Shown: positions 1-5,869, counted from the first letter of the stretch. The stretch: DNA of 8,686 bases from Deltaproteobacteria bacterium (GCA_026388595.1 JAPLJM010000207.1:1-8686), one strand, 5' to 3'. Numbers and translations: made by a program. The notes: generated by a model from the letters alone, not told the origin.

Positions 1-5
1 GTGTT

Positions 6-509
6 ATGGTTGCGGTCCTATTCATGTTCGGTATAGTGGGGAGTGCCCTTGCGGCCTGGGGGACGAAGGAAACGGATACGGAGAAGATCGCTGTTACTTT
101 CACGGAGAAGATTGCCGTGAACTTTGCCCGGGAAGTGGAAAGAGGGGGATATAGATTTGTTACTTCAAGTGAGTTAAAGGCTTGGATCGATGAGAAAAAA
201 GACATGCTGATTGTGGATACGAATCCTGAGGGTGTTTACAAAAAACAGCATATACCCGGTGCCGTTCACCTGGAAATACAAAGACCGGAACTGACCAAGC
301 TGGACGACAAACTGAAGGATGCCCTGGAGAAGATTCTGGGACCGGACAAGAATCGTGTCGTCGTTTTTTATTGCGGTTTTACGGAATGCACGCGGAGCCA
401 TAATGGAGCAATGTGGTCCATAAGGCTCGGCTATAAAAATGTTTATCGCCATCCCGGTGGCATCAAGGCCTGGGATGAAGCGGACTATCCCATCGGGAAG
501 GTAAAATAA
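6..509 (+). CDS. Exported single-domain rhodanese-like protein (N-terminus possibly outside window)
   Basis: Likely a periplasmic sulfurtransferase or sulfane-sulfur carrier with one rhodanese domain at about residues 50-165. Visible hallmarks are LIVDTNPEGVYKKQHIPGA (substrate-side Asp71 and the HIPGA turn), the active-site strand VVVFYC with Cys123, Arg130-Ser131 after it, and the closing LGYKNVYRHPGGIKAW. The active loop is CGFTECTRS, longer than the usual six-residue loop and carrying a second cysteine (Cys128). Residues 1-17 are hydrophobic and end in ALA, like the core and cleavage site of a signal peptide, but there is no positively charged n-region. The frame is open to the window edge, so the true start may lie upstream. 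Residues 25-40 are an 8-residue tandem duplication. The stop lies 3 bases before the next gene, so the two are probably co-transcribed. The rhodanese family call is secure; the substrate is unknown. Confidence 0.85.
   Translation: MVAVLFMFGIVGSALAAWGTKETDTEKIAVTFTEKIAVNFAREVERGGYRFVTSSELKAWIDEKKDMLIVDTNPEGVYKKQHIPGAVHLEIQRPELTKLDDKLKDALEKILGPDKNRVVVFYCGFTECTRSHNGAMWSIRLGYKNVYRHPGGIKAWDEADYPIGKVK
78..125 (+). repeat. 24-bp in-frame tandem duplication
   Basis: Two adjacent 24-base units (78-101 and 102-125) encode TEKIAVTF and TEKIAVNF just after the predicted signal peptide of the rhodanese. The copies differ mainly at third codon positions (ATC/ATT, GCT/GCC, GTT/GTG) plus one Thr-to-Asn change, so the duplication is not recent and the peptide appears to have been conserved while the DNA drifted. 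Confidence 0.85.
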
Positions 510-512
510 CAA

Positions 513-2297
513 GTGACTGGTTTTCTGGAAAGGTGCTCAGGGTGCGTCGCCTGCGCCGATGTTTGTCCCTTCCTGACTGAGTTCGGAACGCCGGAACGGA
601 TTCTTTTGGATCGTCCGGAAGCGGCTTTCTATTGCACTTCCTGCGGCCGGTGCGACGCCGTTTGTCCCCTGGCGCTGTCACCGGCGGCGGCTTTTTTTGA
701 AGCAAAGCAGCGACTGGTGCAACAGCAGCAGGTTCCACCCCCGGTTCGGAAGATGCTGGACGGGGCACGGGGGTTTGCAAGGGCCGGACATCGCTTCCCC
801 TTTTCTTTTTACGGAGCGGCGGATACAGTCTTCTGGCCGGGATGCGGCATGGCCGCAAACCGGCCGGGACTGGTCCGCAAAGTCCGGAAAATCCTGAGTC
901 GGCATTTGCAGAAGAGGATTGATTTGGTCCTGGACTGTTGCTATGATCCCGTCTTCGGATACGGCGATACAAAAACAACCTTTACCGCGCTGCAGGAAAT
1001 CAACAAGTGCCTCCTGGATGGCGGTGTCAGACAGGTGATCACCGGCTGTCTGAATTGTCACAAGCTGCTGTCGCAGCATCTGGAGGGCGTTCAAGTCGTC
1101 TTCATCCTGGAGGCGATGTCAGGATTTATAGGGACAGATTTCAAATTAGCCCCCGACCCCAATACGAAGCAATTGGGATCGGCTTATCTTCACCATCCCT
1201 GTCCGTCCTCGCGTTGGGAGGGAATCCGGAATGCTGCCAGGGACATGGTGGAGCTTATACCAGGTGCACCCTGCAAGGAAGCTTCCGGCCCCCTTTGCTG
1301 TGGTTCGGGCGGCGGTCTGAACTCCCTGTCTCAGGAGCTGGCGGATCGCTTTCTAAACCGGATTATCCAGGAAGGAAGCGACCGGACAGTGATCACCTAT
1401 TGCGTTGGCTGTCAGAACCGTTTTCTCGAACAGGGCGTGGAGGCCGTCCATCTGCTGGAATATCTGACCGGCGCTGCACCGCGACGGACGGTTCCTTCGC
1501 CCCTCCGGCAATGGGTCAACCGCCTGGCCCTGGCCACGACTGAAAGACTCAAAACGGAGAGGTTCCTGAACACCATGAATTTTACAATGTTCATCTTCGT
1601 CCTTTTGTTCTTTTTCCTCCAAGTTCTGACAGCTTTCACTGCCAGTCCGGATGTCCTCTTCCGGGAGAATTTTGACAGCCTTGCCCAGTGGGAACCCCTG
1701 ACCTTTCCGAAGATCAAGGCCCATTCGACTTACACGTTGGTCAGTGAAAGGGGCAAATCGATCTTGAAGGCGGAAAGCCGGGCTGCCGCCTCGGCTATTA
1801 TCTATCGCCGGACCTTCAACATCTATGAAAATCCCCGGATACGATGGCGCTGGAAGGTAACACAACTTTCCAACCGGGGAAATCCAAGGGAAAAAACAGG
1901 AGATGACTATCCGATCCGGATCTATGTTATGTTTCAGTATGATCCTGACAAGGCCGCCCTGGGGGAAAGCCTGATATACGGTGCCACCAAGGCAATCTAT
2001 GGCAAATACCCGCCCCACAGCACCCTGAATTATGTCTGGACGGGAAGTAATATATCCGAACGGATAATAGTAAGTCCCTATACCGAAAAGGCCCGTATTG
2101 TCATTCTGGAAAAAGGGAAGGAGCGGCTCGGCCAGTGGGTGGAAGAGTCGGTGAACGTCCTTGAGGACTACCGGAAGGCCTTCGGGAAAGACCCGCCGGC
2201 AATGGCCGGCCTGGCTGTCATGAGTGATACGGACAACACCGGGGAAAGCGCCGAGGCGTATCTCGATTTTATTGAAGCAGGCAAGAATCGTCCATGA
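513..2297 (+). CDS. 4Fe-4S/CCG (HdrD-like) iron-sulfur protein fused to a membrane segment and DUF3047 domain
   Basis: This is a 594-residue protein with a GTG start; GGGAAGG lies 11 bases upstream. Residues 8-18 and 41-51 are two CxxCxxCxxxCP motifs for [4Fe-4S] clusters. Two cysteine-rich (CCG) domains follow, with cysteines 111, 142, 143, 179, 182 and 230, 262, 263, 297, 300. These match the five-cysteine pattern that binds the noncubane cluster in HdrB/HdrD-type heterodisulfide reductase subunits. The first domain reads CCY where the second reads CCG. Residues about 355-376 form a strongly hydrophobic segment after a Lys/Arg-rich stretch, predicting cytoplasmic Fe-S domains and an external C-terminus. 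Residues about 380-594 match DUF3047 (ENFDSL, WRWKV, GDDYPIRIYV), normally a free-standing secreted protein of unknown function. Met355 (1575) with GGAGAGG about 13 bases upstream could be an internal start. Likely role: thiol/disulfide or persulfide redox chemistry at the membrane, inferred. Confidence 0.85.
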   Translation: MTGFLERCSGCVACADVCPFLTEFGTPERILLDRPEAAFYCTSCGRCDAVCPLALSPAAAFFEAKQRLVQQQQVPPPVRKMLDGARGFARAGHRFPFSFYGAADTVFWPGCGMAANRPGLVRKVRKILSRHLQKRIDLVLDCCYDPVFGYGDTKTTFTALQEINKCLLDGGVRQVITGCLNCHKLLSQHLEGVQVVFILEAMSGFIGTDFKLAPDPNTKQLGSAYLHHPCPSSRWEGIRNAARDMVELIPGAPCKEASGPLCCGSGGGLNSLSQELADRFLNRIIQEGSDRTVITYCVGCQNRFLEQGVEAVHLLEYLTGAAPRRTVPSPLRQWVNRLALATTERLKTERFLNTMNFTMFIFVLLFFFLQVLTAFTASPDVLFRENFDSLAQWEPLTFPKIKAHSTYTLVSERGKSILKAESRAAASAIIYRRTFNIYENPRIRWRWKVTQLSNRGNPREKTGDDYPIRIYVMFQYDPDKAALGESLIYGATKAIYGKYPPHSTLNYVWTGSNISERIIVSPYTEKARIVILEKGKERLGQWVEESVNVLEDYRKAFGKDPPAMAGLAVMSDTDNTGESAEAYLDFIEAGKNRP

Positions 2298-2362
2298 ATT
2301 CCATCATCCTCGATATCAGTTTCCGGAAGATTAAGCTGGTGGTCCGTAAAGGCGTGAGTTGA
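2294..2362 (+). CDS. Possible 22-codon ORF overlapping the upstream stop
   Basis: An ATG overlaps the TGA of the preceding gene (ATGA) and opens a 22-residue frame, MNSIILDISFRKIKLVVRKG plus two residues, ending at a TGA 21 bases before the inverted repeat. The ATGA junction is a common translational coupling arrangement, and the peptide is basic and hydrophobic. I recognise no family. It could be a small protein, the surviving 5' end of a lost gene, or chance. Confidence 0.2.
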   Translation: MNSIILDISFRKIKLVVRKGVS

Positions 2363-2383
2363 TAACGGGGGATATTGTCAACG

Positions 2384-2420
2384 ATGGGGGTGTCCACCCC
2401 TTTTGGATGGACACCCCCAT
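2384..2420. terminator. 13-bp perfect inverted repeat between convergent genes
   Basis: The arms ATGGGGGTGTCCA (2384-2396) and TGGACACCCCCAT (2408-2420) pair perfectly around an 11-base loop, in which CC and GG can pair further. The repeat lies between two converging transcription units (last + frame ends at 2362, - gene ends at 2471), the expected place for a shared bidirectional terminator. Neither side has a proper T tract: the + side continues GATAAAATTA. It may therefore act as a 3'-end stabiliser or a poor intrinsic terminator, or be a protein-binding site. Confidence 0.55.
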
Positions 2421-2470
2421 GATAAAATTAGAATTGTCCGGAACGCGTCACCCGCCGGTCTTCATCGACC

Positions 2471-3364
2471 TTAAGGTTCCATGGGGACATTAGGATCCAT
2501 TACCCATTCCATGAAGCTCCCGTCGTAAACTTTCACATTTTTGTATCCTAAGATGTCAGCCATCACAAAGGCCCAGGAAGTGCAGGTCTTGCCCGTGTCG
2601 CAGTAGAGGATCATCTCTCTGCTCAGATCATTTCCCAGGGCTTTGGCGGCCAGGGAGGCGAGTTCCGCCTTATCCTTATACAGACCCTCTTTGGTATAAA
2701 GCTGGCCCACGGGAAGATTGACGGATCCCTTGATTCTTCCGGTTTTCGCGACGAAGGCAAGTTTTTCCTTTCCGGCAAAGAAGGCCGGCCCGCGGGTATC
2801 CACCACGGTGGCTTTGCCCAGTTTGGCAAGCAGGTATTTCTTGTCCACAAAGAGGCCTCTGTTCACATCAGCCTTGTAGGGTTTTGCTTTGGCCTTGACC
2901 ATCTCCTGAGACAAGGGCCTTTTTTCCTTTACCCACTGGTCCTGCCCGCCATTGAGGATGGCCGCATTTTCAACGCCGGCATACTTCAATGTCCAGGCCA
3001 CGCGGGTCATGTCGAACTGATCAGGAATTTTTTCCGTCTTGCCGACCAGAACGACCCGGGCGTCTTTTCCGATCCCCGCACCGCCGATCGTATCCATCAG
3101 GTCATCCAGCGGAGGCAACTCATTGAGCAGGTCTCCCTTCTTGATGGCCCATGATCCGTAAAAAACATTTATGGCGCCGGGAATGTGGCCTGCCTTATAG
3201 TCTTCTACCTTTCTGAGATCTACAATTATCAGTTTCGGGTTCGTTAAATTCTCCTGGAGCCAATCTGTGGAGACAATGGGATTAATATCTCTGGCCATGG
3301 CGCTCAGGGGCAAAAACAGCAGGACCAGAACCAAGAACGTTTTCAACCAGCTCATCTTTCTCAT
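2471..3364 (-). CDS. Exported tandem-domain rhodanese (thiosulfate sulfurtransferase-like)
   Basis: A 297-residue two-domain rhodanese of the thiosulfate/3-mercaptopyruvate sulfurtransferase class. Residues 1-24 are a signal peptide (basic n-region, LVLVLLFLPL core, SAMA cleavage site), so it should act in the periplasm. Domain 1 (about 28-150) keeps the fold motifs LIIVDLR and GHIPGAINV but has Gly108 at the catalytic position, so it is inactive, as is normal for this class. Domain 2 (about 165-297) has VVDTRG and the active strand MILYC with Cys255. The loop CDTGKTCTS contains a second cysteine, Cys261; these are the only two cysteines in the protein. The start is supported by GGAGGAGG six bases upstream; Met4 is an alternative. 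It is the last gene of the operon and a candidate sulfur-transferring partner for the Fe-S/cytochrome b pair upstream. Fold call is firm; donor and acceptor are not known. Confidence 0.9.
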   Translation of the reverse strand: MRKMSWLKTFLVLVLLFLPLSAMARDINPIVSTDWLQENLTNPKLIIVDLRKVEDYKAGHIPGAINVFYGSWAIKKGDLLNELPPLDDLMDTIGGAGIGKDARVVLVGKTEKIPDQFDMTRVAWTLKYAGVENAAILNGGQDQWVKEKRPLSQEMVKAKAKPYKADVNRGLFVDKKYLLAKLGKATVVDTRGPAFFAGKEKLAFVAKTGRIKGSVNLPVGQLYTKEGLYKDKAELASLAAKALGNDLSREMILYCDTGKTCTSWAFVMADILGYKNVKVYDGSFMEWVMDPNVPMEP

Positions 3365-3421
3365 AAAAACCTCCTCCTTAAAATTTTATTGGTTTCACTT
3401 AATAAATTCGGCCTTCACCGG

Positions 3422-3442
3422 CCACGGAACCATCCTCCGTGG
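3422..3442 (-). other. Intercistronic hairpin upstream of the rhodanese gene
   Basis: CCACGGA (3422-3428) and TCCGTGG (3436-3442) pair over 7 bp around a 7-base loop in the 121-base gap between the DUF2892 gene and the rhodanese. No T tract follows on the - strand, so it does not look like an intrinsic terminator. It could stabilise or partition the polycistronic message. No convincing independent promoter is visible in this gap. Confidence 0.4.
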
Positions 3443-3485
3443 ATCATTCGCCCTTCAGGCATCCACTCATTCTATCTATTTCCAT

Positions 3486-3680
3486 CTATCTTTTATCGGG
3501 GTCACAGGTAGAAATTCCAAAAGGGATATAAGCCGGACACCAGCGTATCGTCGCTGTCAACAGGAGGATCAAGCCGACGGCGCCCCACCAGCTGTTGAAG
3601 TAAACACCCAGCAATATTATTATCATGCCCATCGCATACCTTATGATCCTGTCTGTCTTACCTACATTGCACGTCATCAT
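3486..3680 (-). CDS. DUF2892 small inner-membrane protein (YgaP-type membrane domain)
   Basis: A 64-residue protein recognisable as DUF2892 from NVGKTDRIIRYAMGM near the N-terminus, two adjoining hydrophobic helices (about 14-27 and 29-45) and the C-terminal RWCPAYIPFGISTC motif. In E. coli YgaP the same membrane domain is fused behind a rhodanese domain. Here it is a separate gene just upstream of an exported rhodanese, so the pair resembles a split YgaP, though with the rhodanese moved to the periplasm. Cysteines 4, 48 and 59 could take part in sulfur chemistry (inference). AAGGAG precedes two consecutive ATG codons: the first (3680) is 4-5 bases away and the second (3677) 7-8 bases, so the second may be the real start. 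Confidence 0.85.
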   Translation of the reverse strand: MMTCNVGKTDRIIRYAMGMIIILLGVYFNSWWGAVGLILLLTATIRWCPAYIPFGISTCDPDKR

Positions 3681-3727
3681 CGCACTCCTTTCTTTGGCCG
3701 GCTGTTCGAACCGGCTGCTGGACTATT

Positions 3728-4543
3728 TTAACTCTGTTCCTTCTTTCCGGAAGGGTCCGTTTCCTGATCCGGCGCTGGAATCACATCCACCTTCTCTGCC
3801 GGCTGCGGGTCCTCAAGGAGAACCGCCGGGGCCGGCGCCTGTTCCATTGGTGCGGGGATCTCGTTTGCAAGCTCCATCTCCATTTCCGCAAGCCACAGGG
3901 GGTGGCGATGCCGTGCGTAGTCGAGGCGGACGGAGCCCGTCAAAATTCCACGCACCATGGGCCGGTTGGGCTTCAGGAGGATTGCGGCAATATGTCCCAG
4001 GAAGGCAAGGACAAACAAGGCAAAGAAGATATTGTGGACCCACGTCGCCGCCAAAACGACTGTCAGGGACATATCCGGGGCGTAGAGATTCTTGAAGGTC
4101 TTGATCAGCCCGGACAGGATCAGCATGGCGATGATGAAGGCCATTCCCGCGTAAGCCAGGCGTTGTTCCGGCAGATATTTATGAAAAGGGGGCTCTTCCC
4201 CCTTGCCGAAAAAGCTTTTGATGACGGTGATGGACGTTTTAATATCCCCCTTTTGGGGAATCATCCCCATGTCGCCGCGCATCCCGTGGTATGTCAAATG
4301 AAAGAGCGCTGCGGCGATAAACAGGATCGACGCCGCATAATGCACATTCAGCGAGACAAAAAAATCACCGGACCAGGACAGCCCCGGCAGGGAGGTGAAG
4401 TAATAGCGGTTGGCAGTGGGCATTTGAAAAAACCCTGACAACAGGAGGAGCAGTCCCGAAAGGGCAATCGCCCAGTGCTCGATCAACTCCACGATTCTGT
4501 GGCGGACAATCAGGCCCTTTTCTTCTCTGATCTTCTCAGCCAT
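3728..4543 (-). CDS. Dihaem cytochrome b membrane subunit (formate dehydrogenase gamma / FdnI-like)
   Basis: A 271-residue integral membrane protein with four predicted helices (about 19-38, 63-85, 130-148, 163-190). Histidines 23, 68, 170 and 184 fall where the haem b ligands lie in FdnI-type gamma subunits, including the 14-residue spacing of the last pair. The segment RGILTGSVRLDYARHRHPLW also matches the family's C-terminal signature. Family role: it takes electrons from, or passes them to, a membrane-anchored Fe-S subunit and exchanges them with the quinone pool. The start overlaps the preceding Fe-S gene by 8 bases, indicating translational coupling and a complex. After residue 221 comes a 50-residue Pro/Ala/Glu-rich tail not usual in the family and presumably cytoplasmic. 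No molybdopterin subunit is encoded nearby. A PhsC-like thiosulfate reductase membrane subunit is an equally fair name. Confidence 0.87.
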   Translation of the reverse strand: MAEKIREEKGLIVRHRIVELIEHWAIALSGLLLLLSGFFQMPTANRYYFTSLPGLSWSGDFFVSLNVHYAASILFIAAALFHLTYHGMRGDMGMIPQKGDIKTSITVIKSFFGKGEEPPFHKYLPEQRLAYAGMAFIIAMLILSGLIKTFKNLYAPDMSLTVVLAATWVHNIFFALFVLAFLGHIAAILLKPNRPMVRGILTGSVRLDYARHRHPLWLAEMEMELANEIPAPMEQAPAPAVLLEDPQPAEKVDVIPAPDQETDPSGKKEQS

Positions 4544-5546
4544 TGTCCTTGCCCCCTTCCTTCATCTGTGCCTTCCGGTGGGAAAGCCATTTGAATGCTC
4601 CGGCCGCACCGGCGGCGATGCCGAGAGCCGGCGCCGCCAGCACCAGTTTTCCCAGAGGGTCCGTCCCGGCCATGCGTCGTTCGACGCCCGTGGGCATGTC
4701 CGGCTGACCCGGTTTCTTGCGCATGGTTTTGTTGATGAGATCGAAGGAAACGGGAGAAACATACAGCGTTGATGTTCCGCCATTCTCTTTTTTACCGTAG
4801 ATGTAGCCTTTCATCTGCGTCGCCCTTTCCTCCGCAAGAGCGAAAATATCCGCCCTCGGACCAATGAGGATGGCTTTGCGGGGGCAGGCTTCCACGCATC
4901 CCGGCAATGCCCCCTTGCCAAGGCGGCCGTTGCAGAGATCGCACTTGTACATCACGCCGTTTCCCATGAGGGTCGGCAAAACATGAAGATAAATGCCGAC
5001 ACCGGACTGCCGCTGCGGAATCTCCCAAGGACAGACGGTTTTGCATTTGGCGCCGCCAAAACAGAGATCCTGATCAATGACCACCGCTCCGTTGGTCTGC
5101 TTGTGATTCGCCGAAAAAGGGCAGATGGTCGCACAGGCCGGATTGTCGCAGTGCATGCAGCGCCTCGGAACGTATACCGTTTTTTTCTGACCGTTCCAAT
5201 CGATCTCCGCCTGATGGACATAGATGAAATTATAGGGTGTCAGCCGGTTTTTGACCTCCCGCTTCCGGGACCAGTCTTCAACGGTTTTTCGCGGCCACGG
5301 CACAGGGATGGGTTCGGCAATTGGGGGGATCGTGTCTTTGTTGATCGTCCTGCAGGCGGATACGCAGGCCGGCGCCTCGCGGTCTGAACATCCGTCGCAA
5401 AGGCTGAGGTCAATCAGCGAGGCCAACTGCTTTCCCCCTCCGGCATGAACCGCCTTCGGCAGAGTCAGTCCAGACAGGGCAGCCGCCCCCGCCGCTGCCT
5501 TCAGGAATGACCGACGGCTGATTTCCGGTGTTTTTTCATTCTTCAT
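4536..5546 (-). CDS. TAT-exported, membrane-anchored ferredoxin-type Fe-S subunit (FdnH/PhsB/HmcB-like)
   Basis: A 336-residue electron-transfer subunit of the 4Fe-4S dicluster type found in formate dehydrogenases, DMSO/thiosulfate reductases and Hmc complexes. The N-terminus has a twin-arginine signal (SRRSFLK, hydrophobic stretch, VHAGG), placing it in the periplasm. Cysteine groups are 50/53/61/65, 130/133/138/142, 162/168/172 and 202/205/217/221. The third group lacks one ligand: canonical CxxCxxC reads CFGGAKC, with Gly at 165. Residues about 298-321 form one hydrophobic helix, the C-terminal anchor expected for this subunit type. AGAGG overlapping the upstream stop codon sits 8 bases before the ATG. 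It lies 11 bases after the regulator and overlaps the cytochrome b gene, so they are one operon. It should relay electrons between a periplasmic partner and the cytochrome; that partner is not an adjacent molybdoenzyme. Confidence 0.9.
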   Translation of the reverse strand: MKNEKTPEISRRSFLKAAAGAAALSGLTLPKAVHAGGGKQLASLIDLSLCDGCSDREAPACVSACRTINKDTIPPIAEPIPVPWPRKTVEDWSRKREVKNRLTPYNFIYVHQAEIDWNGQKKTVYVPRRCMHCDNPACATICPFSANHKQTNGAVVIDQDLCFGGAKCKTVCPWEIPQRQSGVGIYLHVLPTLMGNGVMYKCDLCNGRLGKGALPGCVEACPRKAILIGPRADIFALAEERATQMKGYIYGKKENGGTSTLYVSPVSFDLINKTMRKKPGQPDMPTGVERRMAGTDPLGKLVLAAPALGIAAGAAGAFKWLSHRKAQMKEGGKDNG

Positions 5547-5557
5547 GGTCCCGTCCT

Positions 5558-5821
5558 CTAGGCCATATCGATGTATCTGGCCAAGGCTTTCTGGAAATCA
5601 TCCAGGGCTTCATCGTTTCCTTGAGAGGATTCGATAACACACTGCTTCAACCGGAATTGAATAATGGCTATCCCCGTTTTTTTCATTGCCGAGGTCACGG
5701 CAGATACCTGCGTGAGAACATCGACACAGGGCGTTTCATTCTCTACCAGCCGCTGAAGCCCCCGAATTTGTCCCTCGATACGCCGCAGTCGGCTGAATAT
5801 TTTTTTTCTTTCGTCATCCAT
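5558..5821 (-). CDS. CsoR-family repressor, probable persulfide sensor (CstR-like)
   Basis: An 87-residue all-helical regulator of the CsoR/FrmR/RcnR (DUF156) family, recognised from RLRRIEGQIRGLQRLVE, Cys32 followed by VDVLTQVSAV, and the GIAI...CVIES helix with Cys61. Copper-sensing CsoR has a Cys-His-Cys ligand set with the His four residues before the second Cys. Here that position is Arg57, so copper coordination of the usual kind is unlikely. Two cysteines 29 apart without the His is the arrangement of the persulfide sensor CstR, whose cysteines form di- or polysulfide bridges that release DNA. The downstream genes (rhodanese, DUF2892, redox subunits) fit this. The gene is first in its operon; its ATG is 2 bases from a palindromic operator overlapping the promoter and Shine-Dalgarno sequence, so autorepression is expected. 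Family firm; effector inferred. Confidence 0.88.
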   Translation of the reverse strand: MDDERKKIFSRLRRIEGQIRGLQRLVENETPCVDVLTQVSAVTSAMKKTGIAIIQFRLKQCVIESSQGNDEALDDFQKALARYIDMA

Positions 5822-5822
5822 A

Positions 5823-5843
5823 ATATACCCCTATGGGGTATAT
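5823..5843. promoter_or_regulatory. Palindromic CsoR/CstR-class operator
   Basis: The arms ATATACCCC (5823-5831) and GGGGTATAT (5835-5843) are perfect inverted repeats around TAT, the ATACCCC...GGGGTAT architecture known for CsoR/CstR operators. It overlaps the -10 hexamer, the predicted start site (about 5833-5834) and the AGGGG Shine-Dalgarno (5828-5832) of the regulator gene. Scanning by eye for TACCCC or GGGGTA found no second copy in the window. Confidence 0.85.
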
Positions 5844-5869
5844 ATAGCCATTCATTTTCCCATTGTCAA
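5841..5869 (-). promoter_or_regulatory. Sigma70-type promoter of the regulator/redox/rhodanese operon
   Basis: On the - strand, TTGACA (5864-5869, perfect -35) is followed by a 17-base spacer and TATATA (5841-5846, near-consensus -10). A run of six A (5872-5877) lies just upstream of the -35 and may act as an UP-like element. The predicted leader is only about 13 bases. Such a strong core promoter with an operator on its -10 suits a unit normally held off and strongly induced. Confidence 0.8.

Noticed and set aside
1353..2018. A 221-codon - strand open frame
   Set aside because: It lies entirely opposite the CCG-DUF3047 gene, has no recognisable motif and mirrors that gene's codon bias.
3267..3731. 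A 154-codon + strand frame across the rhodanese/DUF2892 gap
   Set aside because: It crosses two - strand genes and their spacer, and has no Shine-Dalgarno or domain. Both - strand genes have good ribosome binding sites.
4983..5387. A 134-codon + strand open frame
   Set aside because: Antisense to the cysteine-rich Fe-S subunit, whose motifs are unambiguous on the - strand.
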